Below are positions 11,270 to 23,060 of a stretch of DNA of 64,000 nucleotides, in pieces. The first letter of the stretch is position 1; every line of letters starts with the position of its first letter. The position numbers and the translations under genes are program-made. The notes under the pieces are model-generated. The model was not told the origin of the DNA. It ran no database searches and saw nothing but the letters and a program-made list of their open reading frames with translations. Source of the stretch: Rhexocercosporidium sp. MPI-PUGE-AT-0058 (taxonomy: Eukaryota > Ascomycota > Leotiomycetes > Helotiales). The DNA lies in assembly GCA_020746875.1 (NCBI GenBank), contig JAGTJL010000006.1, positions 2,912,087 through 2,976,086 on the forward strand, written 5' to 3'.

Positions 11270-13150
11270 GCGAACTTCTATATAACCGCAATTATATTTT
11301 TAAACTTAATAAAGACTATAAAGTAAATATTAATAAAGAACTTAAAAGACTACTTTATTTTGACATAAACGTCTAAGAAACGCAAGTAATTAAAGACAAA
11401 TAAAGGCGGGGCTATAAAAAAAAAAATAAAAAAGGAAAATAATATAAAGACTTTATTAATTATAAAGAAAAAGAGACAAAATAAAAAGGCATAATAAAAT
11501 TTAAAACCTTATAAAGCCTAATAATATATTATTATTACTCTTCCCTTATTATTAATGTTAATTTACTTAAGGCCTTACTTTCTCCCGCCTTTATTAACCT
11601 TTTTAAATTAAGCCTTAAAGCTAAAAAACGTATATATAACGTTATATTCGTAATTAATAATTAATATTTAAAAAAAACTATTATAAAATACTAATATACC
11701 GAAACTCATTTTTATAAAAGAATACTATCTTAAACTAGTTCTTACCTTAAACGACTTATAGAATATTATACTTAAAAGCGTAAAAGAAAATAGCAAGGTT
11801 TACGTACTTATTAACTAAGGAAATAGTTTTTAAGTAAAGAAATTATACTTTTTAAAAGACGTTATTAAAACACTTTTAAAAGAAATTAAAAAGCCGGCCG
11901 AAAACATATTAAATATTTTATTTATTTTTAATTTATTACTTACTTTTATTAATTTCGAATTGCGCCTATTATCCTGCTTCGGCAAATAAATTATTATTTC
12001 AAAACTCTTTTTAATTTATATAATTAATATCGACTTTATAAATTAAATAATTACTTTTTATATTAATAATAAATATGTAAGGCTTTTTATTCTCGTAAGG
12101 GATTATAAAAAGATTTAATTACTCGTTCCTTTAACTTAAATAAATATTATTATTATATTAAAAGCCTCTTCAATAATTACATTTATAACTATGAAGTTAA
12201 TAAACCTTATTATTATTTATTAAACTTTTGCGTACGTTATATTCCTCTCGCCTAGCGTTATTTATATAACATTTGCTATTAAAATTAAGACTTTATATAA
12301 TAGGGCCTTTTACACTCGACAGAATATTTAAAAAGTAATAATAAATATAATAGTCGCTTTAGCTAAGACTATAAAGCGCGATATTAAAGAAAAACAAGAC
12401 TTAATTATTAAATTATAATTAATTATATTATAAGGTATTATTAAATATAAAGACGAAAAAATAAACTTTAAAGCCTTAATATTACTTTCTTTTAAAGTTT
12501 TATTAAATTTTCGCCGAAATAAAGGCCTTAAAACTTAAGATATAATTATAAAAGCCTTAATTTAAGAGTTCTTTTTTAAAGTTAAATTAAAAGCTTTTAA
12601 ATCGGCTAATAATAAAAGCAACGAACTAAAAGAGAAGGAATCGATTAAAGATTAAAGTAAAGATTTAAAAAAAATAAAAATAAAGTATTAAAAGTAAAAA
12701 GCGACTATAAAGATTAAGAAAAAAGAATAAAGAATATAAATAAAGACAAAGATAAGGCGCCAGAGAAAAAACCTAAAAATAAAGAATAAAAAGAAGTAAA
12801 AAATATAAGTAAATAAAAAGAGGTAAAGAATATAAATAAATAAGAGAAAGTAGAGGGTATAAGTGAGAACAGGAAATAAAAGGAGATAAAGGGTACGAGT
12901 AAATAAGAAGAGGTAAAGGGTGCGAGTGAGGGCAAGGAATAAGAGGAGGTGAAAAGTATAAGTAAAGGCGTGGAATAAGAAGAGGTAAAAATTGTGAGTA
13001 AAGGCAAAAAATAAAAGGAAGTAAAAGGTGTGAGTAAAGGCGTAAAATAAAAGGAAGTAAGAGCGTAAAATAAAAAAAAGAGAGTAAAGAGTGCGGGCGT
13101 AAAATAAAAAGAGAAAATAAAAAGTGTGAGTAAGAGTAAAGAAATAAATT
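11270..13150 (+). pseudogene. Unidentified coding relic with 9/12-residue repeats (D1)
   Basis: A plus-strand relic with mostly TAA/TAG interruptions and several frame changes. Its 3' third (12775-13145) is a tandem array of 27- and 36-bp units. Read in one frame it gives repeats of the form EEVKxxSKxxEQ and EEVKxxSKQ, with Gln codons mostly turned into TAA. The repeat is strongly charged and probably a helical spacer or coiled coil. The same gene sits in D2 at about 59050-61010 with different unit numbers, so the array changed length after duplication. I do not recognise the family. Confidence 0.45.
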
Positions 13151-13285
13151 AAAATAAAGAAAAAGAGTAATAATAATTAAGTCGGTAATAAGTTAATTTT
13201 ATATAAAATTTTAATAAAGGATTTCTGAATAAGACTTTACTTAACTTTATATATAATTAATAATTAATTTAAAATAAAGTTATTA

Positions 13286-13309
13286 TTTTAATATATTAAT
13301 ATATTAAAA
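13286..13309. promoter_or_regulatory. 24-bp palindrome, third site in D1
   Basis: A perfect copy about 140 bp downstream of the end of the charged-repeat relic. The D2 counterpart at 61130-61153 is in the same relative place. A terminator-like or shared promoter role is possible. Confidence 0.5.
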
Positions 13310-13329
13310 CCTCTTTTTATAATTTTAAA

Positions 13330-15379
13330 TATTAAAGCATTTATACTTTTAATAATAAAAGAAATATAAAGTAAACTATAAACTCATCCTTACGTTATTT
13401 CTTTCGTCTTTAAATAAATCCTCCTTTTTATATTATCGATTATTAAGTCCGCTTACTAGTTTCTTTTACTATTAAGATTAAGGTTTTATTTCCGTTTAGA
13501 AAAGGTAATACTTAATAAAATATAAAAATAATATAAAAAAAAGTCGCTTTTTTATTATTTATAAATTACGGTATACAATCGAAGAGCCTTCACTTTTTTT
13601 AATATCCTTCAGTATTATTTATCTTTAAAATGTTTACGCTTATATTTAAAAAATAATAGCCATAGCCAGTCGAACATCTCGTTTATAATTATTACTTTTA
13701 TACAGTTCTTAAAAGTAAAATATAAATCTCTAAAATAAGTTAATAAACTAAAGTAATAAAAGTTAATAACATTATCTCGATTTTATTCTTTATTTTTAAT
13801 TAATTTAAAAAAGACTTTTTAAAAAGTAAAAAAAGAATTTTTTATTAATATCTTTTAAAATATAAATAATTAAGTAGCTTTAAAACTTTAACTAATTAAG
13901 TAAAATACTTAATAGCCCGCGAGAGAACCGCAAAAACGCCATTAAGTTATTAAATAATATCCCTTACTTTACGAGCCTTTTAATTAAATTTTAAGATATC
14001 TTTAAATCTTATTATAAAATAAAAATAAACCTCTTTTATTAACTAAAGATGCTCTTAATTAATAATAAGCATAAATTAATAATAGCCCGTCCGAGTTAAG
14101 ATTAACTTAAAGCCTAACTTATATTAAATTTACTTATTATTTTTACTTTCCCGCCGCTTATATTAAAGTATAAATTAAACTATTAATATACTTTAAAAAA
14201 AAAGTATTAAAGACATTAAAGAAAAGTATAAAGTAAGCAGCTTTATTCTTTACGAATTCCCTTTTTTAATAAAGTTAAAATAACTGCTTTAAATAAAATA
14301 TAAATCTTTTAAATATTATTTAATATATAATCGTAATACCTCGGGCTTTTAATAACTTATGTAAAAGGTGGAGTTTAAAATTATTAAAAGAGGATTACTG
14401 CCTTGAACTTATATATTACCTCTTCTTAATATTTATTTAATAAAATTATTAAAACCGTATTTATTATTTAACATTTAAAGCGTAATAAAGTCGACTAATT
14501 ACGAGTATTTTAATAAGTATAACGTACTCACTTTTTAGTCTTATAATAGCTTTTAATTAACGCCTCTTGTGATTTCTTCTTTATTTACTTCGTATTTAAT
14601 ATAACCGAGTATTAAATAATTAAATTAAAGTAAAGCTTTAAGAGGCTCTTATTTTAAAACGAATAAATAGTTCTAATATCATAGATTTCCTTTTTAATAA
14701 CGTAATATTATTAATACTTTAAGTTATTATAAAAAACTTAAGATTTCTTTTTAAATATATATATTATATTATACGCCTCGGATAAGAACTTAACGTTATA
14801 ATATTAAATTTTACTTAAAACTCCTTCTTTTTTATATATAGTTTTTAAAACCCTTTTTAAATAATATTACTTTTATAAATATATTTAAGCCTTTTTTTAA
14901 TTTATATTCTTAAAGGTAAAAAACTTAAGGCAAATCTCGGTAATTAAATTAATATAAAGTTTATTATATTATAAAAACCTTTAATTAAATAAAATATTTA
15001 ATTTATTATAAAACTTAATTAAAACCGTAAAAAAAAGTCTTATTTTTAAAACTATAATTTATATCTTTTATTAATTATATAAAAAAAAGCACTAAAGAAC
15101 TCCAAAAGGTTTGCTTTAGTAATAAAGCTTTAAACCGTTTCTTAAATAGCCTTAAGGTATTTTAATTAAATTAAATAAGTTTAGTGCGTTTCTATATATA
15201 AATTTTAGACTTCGGTTCGCATTTCGTTCGTTTAAGTAAAAGCGTTTAATTAACTTATTAATTAATTTAATAAAATATATTAAATAATAACGTCGGGAAT
15301 ATATTAAAAAATACTCTTAAGTATTATATAGTTTATAAAACGACTTATTTATTCGTTAATTAAGCTTTTAAAAGTATGC
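13330..15379. other. Right part of D1: heavily RIPped, coding relics not identified
   Basis: Protein-like runs appear mainly on the minus strand at about 13330-14030 (for example LLNYLYFKRY and TLVYQLILEIYILLL with TAA at Gln positions). They match D2 at about 61180-61900. No motif identifies the product. Confidence 0.35.
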
Positions 15380-16470
15380 TCTTTAATATATAAATAAAGG
15401 AAGAAAATATAAACCGAGTAATTATAAATACCGGTAATATTGTCGAAATATAAATATAAAATATATTAAAGTTAAATTATAACTTATATATTATGCCTAT
15501 TAATAAATAAATAAGAAATTACTTACTTAATGTAAAGGTTGCTTATGATTTTACGCAAGTATTGTAAAATTAAATAATAATAAAACTTTATAAGAAATAC
15601 TCTTAAAAAAGTCGGAAATTTAATTATATTATTTAAATTATAATTTATTTAAAGAAATATAACTTAAGGCTTTTTTATATATAAATAAATATTTTTTAAA
15701 AAAGACAAAGCATTTAATATTCCCGTAAAAAGCTTTGTAAAAATAAAAGTCAAAAAAAGAATAGCTTTTAGGCTTACCCTTTAATTAATATAAAAGATAT
15801 TATTCTCGAGTTTAATAAAAGTGTTATTAAGGAATAATTTAGTCTTTATATATATAACATTTAAAAAGTAATAATTGCTTTTCGCAGAAGTATTATAAGC
15901 CGTATCTTAAAAGCCGTATTAACCTTTAGTATAGCCTAAAATGTCCGCTTAAATATAATAAAAAAGAAGGTCTATAAGCTTATAATACTCTTTAAATTAA
16001 TTTAATAAATTATATTAACGCCTAAGATTTAAAATATTATAATTTTACTTATAACGCGGCAACAAGTGCCTTTAATCTTTAAATAAATTTATAAGTTTAC
16101 TTAAAAATTTAAAAGGATTAATTCTTTTAAAAAACTTTAAAATAATTTACTTAATTATTACCGTCTTCTGAGATTTATATAAAGACGTATATTAATTTAG
16201 CCTTATTTTATAAAAGCGTTTTCGTAATAACGTTTTACTTACTTTTTCTTAAGTTATATTTAAGGTATTATATTCTGTCCTTTAATTTTTCTTTTTTAAA
16301 AAGCTTTTAATATCTTTTTTTTATATATTAAATTGCTTTAAGCGTTAAAGTATTTATAAATTAAAAGACAACGTTTAATAAAAAGTAAAATATTTAAATA
16401 ATAAAAATAGTTCGATTTAATTATTTATAATAAAATCGCTTAAGGGCTAAGCTTATATATATATAAAAGA

Positions 16471-16820
16471 TTTTAAGCCAGGCCTGCTCGCATTTAATAG
16501 TAATAATAATATAAAAGTAAATCTAAAGCTAAAGTTCGATATTAAGCCAGGACTACTTGCGTTTAATAATAATAAAAGTATAAAAGTAAATCCGAAGCTA
16601 AAGTTCAATATTAAGCCAGGATTGCCTACGTTTAATAGTAATAAAAGTATAAAAGTAAATCTAAAGCCAAAGTTGGATATTAAACTAAAACTACTTACGT
16701 TTAATAATAATAAGAATATAAAATAAATTCAAAGCTAAAATTCAATATTAAGTTAGGAATATTTACGTTCGATAATAATTAGAATATAAAAGTAAATCCA
16801 GAGTTAGAGTTCGACGGAGA
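16471..16820 (+). repeat. 69-bp tandem array encoding a 23-residue repeat
   Basis: Five full units plus a partial one, spaced 69, 69, 69 and 68 bp. In the plus frame each unit reads approximately KFDIKPGLLAFNNNKSIKVN, then about three more residues. The spacing is a multiple of three except for one late 1-bp loss, which shows it evolved as protein. It is followed by about 80 more codons (LLIYFDIKEN) with TAA interruptions. Substitutions are mostly C/T and G/A. Not found in D2, which is truncated before this point. Confidence 0.7.
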
Positions 16821-17258
16821 GCCTGAGATTTTATTATGTTTATTAATTTATTTCGATATTAAAGAAAATGTAATAATAAGGGCAAGAAATAGTCGAGGAG
16901 TGCTTAATATATAAGGGATAAATTAAGAAGAAGTTACGTAAAAAGCTTTTAAGGGAGTAAATAAAGAATTATACGTAAAACTTTATTATAAATTAATATA
17001 AAAAGCTTTTACTTTTACGTTTAAGTAAATATATTTTAATAAAGAAATCCATTAAACTTATAGTTTTCTTTTTTAATTAACTTTAAAATAAAGACTTATT
17101 TAAAGAGACGAAAAGTCTTCTGCGCCGCCTTCCCGCTTTTAAATAACTTTTAGGCATTTAAGAAAGAGTAAGTAATAAATAAGAGATATATATTCGAGAA
17201 AAGTATAAAAATTAATTAAATTAACTCGCGCGAGAAATAAAATGTTTATTATAATAGG

Positions 17259-17282
17259 TTTTAGTATATCGATATATTAAAA
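17259..17282. promoter_or_regulatory. 24-bp palindrome, fourth site, downstream of the 23-residue-repeat relic
   Basis: TTTTAGTATATC followed by GATATATTAAAA, the least AT-shifted copy. It may be closer to the ancestral sequence and again lies 3' of a coding relic. Confidence 0.5.
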
Positions 17283-17637
17283 CCTTAAGTTATTGTCTAT
17301 TAAGCGACCGCCGACAGCTCACTAACTTATTAAGTAAAAGCTATATTCTTTTAGGAAATTACCTTAATTATATTATAATCATATTATAATAATAGAGTTT
17401 TTTTATAAATAACCTCGATAATATTAAGTAATAAGTAGTATTTCTTAAAGCAATTATTGCTCGCGAATAAAAGTAAATAATACGAATTAAGTCTAAGACT
17501 GGTTAAAAGGGAAAAGTTTCGCCCGAATCATTTTCTACGTCTTATAAGAGGTCGAGGGTTTTAAGTAAAAAGAAATCTGGCTTATATGCCTTTTATAATA
17601 CCTAAAGGGAAAAAAGTGTGACATTTATGTTTTTTAT

Positions 17638-18178
17638 TGTGGAGGAGAAAACACCAAGCATATAATAAGAGGGTAATAAAGCAAGTGCCGGAGGGTAAAC
17701 GTAGGAAATATTTATTTAACGAATACTAAAGATATTATATATTAAAAAAGTATAATTTATTAAAGGGGTTACGGCTTGCTAAAGGTTAATACGGTGCAGG
17801 AGATAGCTTTGTATTTAGGCCTTAAGCTACGCTCAGAATTAAGAAGAAAAGACAAGGAGAAAAGGAGAGCTCTTTATAAGAGGGAGCTTTAATATAAATA
17901 CATAAAGGGTCCCCCTAGCCTTTCCCGATTAAGCCTAGCGCCATAGTTGCCACGCCAAGGCAATACTACGAGCGATGCCGAGCTCGCTCGGTTAGAATAC
18001 GAGGATCAGGGAATCGTAACAAAAGAAGGGGAAAGGTATAATTTAAATAAAAGGGAAAAACTATAATAATAAAAATCGTTATTATTATTAAAAGATGTTG
18101 CCTTAGAGGCTATCGTAAATATAATAAGATATAACTTAATTACGTGACAAATAGACTTCTGAGGTCAATTTTATTATA
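17638..18178 (+). mobile_element. LTR-like dispersed repeat F1, split by a nested solo LTR
   Basis: Begins TGTGGAGGAGAAAACACC and, outside the nested insert, aligns throughout with F2 (24266-24550) and F3 (39246-39537), including AGTGCCGGAGGGTAAACGTA and an ACGTGACAAAT 3' end. TG at the start and CA-like ends in its relatives suggest an LTR of about 285 bp. No internal region is attached. No clear target duplication could be matched. Confidence 0.7.
17767..18021 (+). mobile_element. Nested 255-bp solo LTR in F1
   Basis: This segment interrupts F1 relative to F2 and F3. It begins GGTTACGGCTTGC and ends GGGAATCGTAACA, so the ends are inverted (GTTACG/CGTAAC) as in many fungal LTRs. Flanks are AAAGG (17762-17766) and AAAGA (18022-18026), a 5-bp target duplication with one G/A difference. 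It is richer in G+C than F1, so it probably inserted late. Confidence 0.6.
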
Positions 18179-19573
18179 TGCGTCTCCTTTTTAAAAAACT
18201 TATACTCGACCTCGAGTAAAGAAGTAAGAATTAATATTATAACTTTAAAGCTTTAAATACTTAAAGGAAAATGTATTTAAGTAAGAATAAGTAAATGTTA
18301 AGTAACTTATATCTTACCTTTAGAAGTAAACAATTGTCTCGCTTAACACTTTTAAATATTATTTTTTATTTTATTATTCTTTTTCTTTTCTTTTCTTTTT
18401 AATAACTTTACTACTCTTTTTTATAACACCCTTAGGGAAGCTTTACGCGTCTCTTTATATTTATATTAGTCTTTTTATACTTTTTAATACTTATTGCATT
18501 ATTTCTACCGCCTAAACTTGCCTTTTTAGACATTATATCCAAGTAAACTTTAGCTTTAATAAAGCTAAAGTAATTCTTTTAAGACAAATCGGCGCATAAT
18601 TACTATTTTAAATGAGTTTTCGACTTCTTTCCTCACGGCGCAAAGACTAACTTTTTTTATAAAATAGAAATTATTACTAGGATAATCACGACTAGACTAA
18701 GAAGCATTGAGGTGCGGGGTTGTTAATTGACTTGTAATATTAATTGCAGTAGTTGTGCGATTTGTAAATACGCTTCTTAATGACTAGTGGTCTGACTAGC
18801 GTGGTAAAGTTTACATCCGACTTTGTTTACATGACTAACCCGTGACTTAAACTAGTATAAACTTGTAACACACCCCTTTAGAGACACCTCTTAATAGGTG
18901 CTCTTTAGTTTAAGGTTTAACTTATTTATTGATTTATTATAATAATTATGTAAAATACGTCGAAAGCACGTTAAAAGCACGTGGCGGTTACCCTTGGATA
19001 TTCCCAGCCCATAACCGAGGATTTTGGTGTTCCTGCGGCTGGCTCGTGTGATCCGCTGCGACCAATCAGACGCCCTCACGTGACCAATTTTTTAACTGAC
19101 GGATCCACAAATAACTCAATGTAAGATAGATAGAGTGTCACAGTAGGCAAAGCTTATAGAGGTTCTAGGAAATATATTTCAAGAAGAACTAATCTCTGGC
19201 CTCCTGGGGATTCTAGAAGGGTAACGTATATACAGAGGTAGTGTTACGTAAAGGAACTACTGTGACACCGGCGTGAGGAGATATATACACCCGAAATGGC
19301 CGCCACGCAGATCGCCTCTGCATGTACGACAAGGCTGTGCTGTAGCCTCGGCGACTAAGAGTAAAGCTCGAGAACCTGATTGATCCACGTTTCATGCTCG
19401 TGGCTGTGCTCTACTATCACCGCCAGCGAGCGCAGCCGGGCGCAGAACCTGAACTGATGCGCTTGCCATCAAAATTCCGCCATATCTTCAGTTCTTTTTT
19501 TTTGCTCGAAAGTTGTGACGGTTCTCAACATAGTCGCGAGTCCTCTGCAAGGAGCTGAACTACTGGTGAAATA
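18179..19573. other. Spacer: RIPped DNA, then GC-normal 5' flank of the NLR gene
   Basis: 18179-18650 is AT-rich without a gene. From about 18700 composition becomes normal. TGTAACACACCCC at 18867 looks like the start of a transposon end, followed by GAGACACCTC/TAGGTGCTC that could form a hairpin. The short minus-strand ORFs here (62 and 60 codons) have no recognisable content. The 400 bp before 19574 presumably contain the NLR promoter; no specific site is visible. Confidence 0.4.
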
Positions 19574-22500
19574 ATGGACCCGATAACGGCGATAAACCTG
19601 GCATCCAGCCTCATCACATTCGTCGATTTTGCGAGCAAGGTCGTGACGGGCACGTACGAAGTATACAACTCCACCGCAGGTAGCACCATCGAGAATGCAC
19701 ATATCGACACCGTAATTAGCGATCTGAAAGAGGTGGCTGCGGATCTGGAGACTAGCGTCGCCGGCAAGTCCAAGCACGAACGAGCACTCCAGGAACTTGC
19801 ATCCAAGTGCGACAAGGTTGCAAACGACCTTTTACAGCTACTCAATAGGATCAAGTCCGACAGCAGCCAATCAACATTGAAGAGTCTCAAGGCGATTCTC
19901 ATCAGCATGCGCAAGCAAAAAGAGATTACGGGATTGGAGAAGCGGCTCAACGACTACCGTTCGCAGATTTTGACGCGGCTGACACTGATGTTGCAGTAAG
20001 AAAACGATCAAAACCATCAAGCTTTTAGAGACCTTTGGGATCTAATACATCCTAGGGATCAGAACCACTCTCTGAAGATGCAGCTCGATAAGCTGGAAAA
20101 TGCCTCCCTTACCTTGTCTTCAGAGAGTGCGTCGCGCGCAAAGGCATTGCGCGAGCACATTTTCCAAGATATAAAACATCTTCTGGAATCAAGGGCCCCT
20201 TCAAACGATACTGCCCTTGGCCCAAGGGACCTCTTTCTCGACTTGGAACGAGGTTTACAGGATCTGTCATCCTTGATCACAACAGTGCCGAGAGAGAATA
20301 TCATCCTCGAGAACCTCTACTATGACTCCCTGGATTTACGCGAGAGAACTATTATGAACGCCGAGAATGGGACATTCGAGTGGCTATTCAAGGAAGAATT
20401 AGACCAAGACGAGAGTTATGAAACAGCCACGGAAGAAGTCAAACTCGAAAGTCCAAGCTCTAAAGGTGTAGAACCTGAGAATCACTCAACCTCTTCCTCC
20501 TCAGAGGAATCTGTGAATGTTGAAGAAAAGCACGAAAGAGTGGAAGTAGCGAATGGTTTCTCGCCTAGTCAGGCTGAGTCTGCAAGTTTCACAGAGAATG
20601 AGCAGCGACCTGGGTCGCCGGATTTTGAATGGAATGAGACAGAAATTCAATATTTCGAAAAGGAACAACTCGAGTGGCGAGCTGAGACTCGCGCACGATT
20701 CGTGGCGTGGCTGAACTCCGGACGCGGCGTTTTTCATATCTCTGGGAAAGCAGGCTCGGGAAAGTCCACTTTCATGAAGTTCATTTGCAGCCACGAGCGT
20801 ACCGAAGCAGAACTAAAGGAGTGGGCCGGGCAGAAAAAACTTGTATTTGCTCCCTTCTACTTCTGGAAGTCGCAGGACGAGATGCAAATGTCGCTTAAGG
20901 GACTCTACCGCTCTATTCTCTTCATTACTCTCAGGCAGTGTCCTGAGCTCATCCCCACCGTTTTCCCTACCCACTGGGAAAAGTTGAAGAACAACCATTT
21001 CATGGCAGGGAACTTCATCAGCTACTTTGATCTCGTCAGTGCTTTTGAAGCTCTCACGAGCACAGGAACATTCCCCAGCCATCGCTTTTGCTACTTCGTG
21101 GATGGGCTCGATGAATATCATGGTCACAGTCTTGAACACGTTCGTCTAGCGAAAAGTCTCCAACGCTGGGCAAGGAGTCCTGATGTCAAGATTTGCGCAA
21201 GCTCCCGGCCTTATATCGAGTACGAGAACCTTTCGCCTTCGTCACATCAAATGATTCAGTTGCATCAATTAACCCGTCACGATATACACCTCTTCTGTCG
21301 ACAAATGGTTGAAAAGGACGATAACTTTGAGCAAATCAAGGACTCTTACCTGAACCTTGTGGCAAGGATTGTCATACGGTCTCAAGGCGTCTTCTTATGG
21401 GCCCGACTCGTTATCAACTCGCTTTTGGTTGGCATGTTGCGGCATGACAACTTGGAAACTTTAAAAAAAAAACTGAGTGTGATACCCGGAGATCTCAACC
21501 AGCTCTATGATCAGCTACTGAACTCTTTGGATAAGGACGACCGTGCGCGGGCAATTAAGTTGCTTTTGCTAACGGCACATCCGCCTTACGATTTTACTAT
21601 CGTCACGTACTGGATGTTCGATAACTTTGATCGTCTAGACTTCACCCCCCACAACAGAGCGAGGCCAGCGTCCTGGCCGTCAACGGAAAAAATGGCGAAT
21701 GATGCACGACTCCAAATCAAAAGTCTTACGAAAGGATTACTAGAGACGAAAACGCAGCGTTATGGAGAAATTGACATTCAAAAAGTAGACTTCTTCCATC
21801 GGACAGCTCGGGATTTTGTCCTCGAACAGTTGGAACCTTCTCAGAAACCCGATCCTGGCGACGAAGTTATCGACCTCATTATCGACAAATACGCCTATGC
21901 TCTGCTGCGACTTGCTGAACTGACTTCGTACGATCTCCGTACCCGAAAGGCTGTCTGGGCACACTCCTTTGCGCTATGGGTCTTCCGCTTCACTAGGAAG
22001 CTTTCTCTAGAAGTGATGGACGCCTATCGATGCCTTTTAGATGACTACGACAGCTCGATTCCGACAGATCCTAAGAGCGATGATATCTTCCGGGGTTATA
22101 TAAGGACTCCCGATAAATTTGGTTACTCAATGCACCGACTGTCTTTTGTTCACATGGCCGCTTACACGGGTCAGCTGGACTACGTGCTCCGGGAGATAGA
22201 GGCGGATCCAGGTCTTTTAGACAGCGGTAAAGAGCTGAGTGTTCTAGCCAGTGCATTATCTGGACACAATATCGAGCTTGTGGAAGCCCTTATCAAGCGG
22301 GGATGCTCTCCAGCCGATTCTATTAGTTGTTGGTACCAAGCGGAACCAGAAGCCCGCCCCGATGGGAGCATTCCGATTTGGTTGGCCGTACTTCAGCAAG
22401 ATCTCGGGGCTTTCTTGAGGGTTCCCTGGCACAAATGTTCTTTTCGCATTTGGGAGCTCTTGCTTAGGCATCCTCAAGTGAACGCGTGTAATTGCTTCTT

Positions 22501-22813
22501 TTTATTAAGTCCTCGTGACAAGGACACTGCAACTTATTTTATTACGTTGAGGCAATTTATCGAAGAGCTGAAACCTGATAGAATGGGCAAACTACTGGTG
22601 CTTCTGGACGGGGGCAAGGATTACTCATTTATGAAGGGCCCAAGAGAGTTCCTTTCGCGTTTTATCCCGGTAATACGCAAGTGGGAACCGAGCTTGACAA
22701 CGAAGACGGAGGCATATATTCCTTATAGCCTTGCTGAAAAGAAGGCAATGTCAGTACGCGCCGTTGTCTGTGATTATATTCAAGCAGACAGGTGCTTAAT
22801 CAGGGTGTATTAA
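19574..22813 (+). CDS. NACHT-domain NLR (STAND) protein, two exons
   Basis: Modelled as join(19574-19995, 20056-22813), 1059 residues. Residues 1-145 (MDPITAINLASSLITFVDFA) form a helical domain of the type found at the N-terminus of fungal STAND proteins. A linker rich in Glu and Ser follows. NACHT spans about 365-600, with Walker A GKAGSGKST at 371-379, Walker B FVDGLDEY at 488-495 and a sensor-like ICASSRPY. VDFFHRTARDFV (about 719) is typical of the winged-helix part. The C-terminus (from about 838, FVHMAAYTGQLDYV) looks like a few worn ankyrin repeats rather than a long array. Fungal NLRs act in non-self recognition and cell-death signalling. The frame is intact, GC-normal and free of RIP. 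Confidence 0.92.
19996..20055 (+). other. Predicted intron in the NLR gene
   Basis: The donor GTAAGA overlaps the apparent stop codon of the first ORF; the acceptor is CATCCTAG. At 60 bp it restores the frame as LMLQ-DQNHSLKMQLDKLEN. Without splicing the product would end at residue 141 with a TAA. A nearer AG would give a 33-bp intron, below the usual fungal minimum. Confidence 0.8.
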
Positions 22814-23060
22814 TTATTAGGAACTTGAGATGGTAATACGGGATTAGAAGGCGCCGTATTATAAAGCTGTATTCTTGAATATAACCTTACGACTACTAGG
22901 TCGCCGGCTTATAAACACCAAAGGGTTTCCGACCCGTGGGCGGCACGCCTCCGCGCTCTTAAAGTTATTGTGACGCTTGCTTTATAAAAGACGGCAATCA
23001 CGTATGAATAGCGCCTTATATTTTACGGCGGGAATATGGAGATAATAAGAGTCTCTTAGA
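22814..23060. other. 3' flank of the NLR gene, GC-normal
   Basis: No gene. Composition returns to AT-rich after about 23000. A run of 18 A's at about 23076-23093 marks the border. Confidence 0.4.

Larger units (their letters stand above)
7622..15379. repeat. Subtelomeric 8-kb block, copy D1 (direct repeat of 54957-63230)
   Basis: Both copies open with TCTAAGGGTAAAAACAGGG followed by TTAGGTTTAG, run in the same orientation and order, and part after a shared AAAANTATGC. D1 is about 7.76 kb and D2 about 8.27 kb; much of the difference is in a minisatellite. Both are RIPped, so no ORF survives. Relic coding is visible on the minus strand (about 8600-9200 and 13330-14030) and on the plus strand (about 11270-13150). 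No transposon ends, LTRs or terminal inverted repeats are evident, so this is either a subtelomeric segmental duplication or a large unrecognised mobile element. Confidence 0.85.
15380..17637 (+). other. AT-rich RIPped DNA continuing D1, missing from D2
   Basis: D2 breaks off at 63230, but D1 seems to continue here with the same composition and a fourth copy of the 24-bp palindrome at 17259-17282. The original element was therefore probably at least 9.7 kb. A coding relic with 23-residue repeats lies at about 16440-17050 (listed separately). Nothing else is recognised. Confidence 0.4.

Noticed and set aside
12714..13007. 97-codon minus-strand ORF rich in Phe, Ser and Leu
   Set aside because: It is the antisense of the charged-repeat relic. 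Its apparent hydrophobic repeats are the complement of the EEVK units.
18891..19395. Two minus-strand ORFs upstream of the NLR gene
   Set aside because: Short, no recognisable sequence, and located in the likely NLR promoter.
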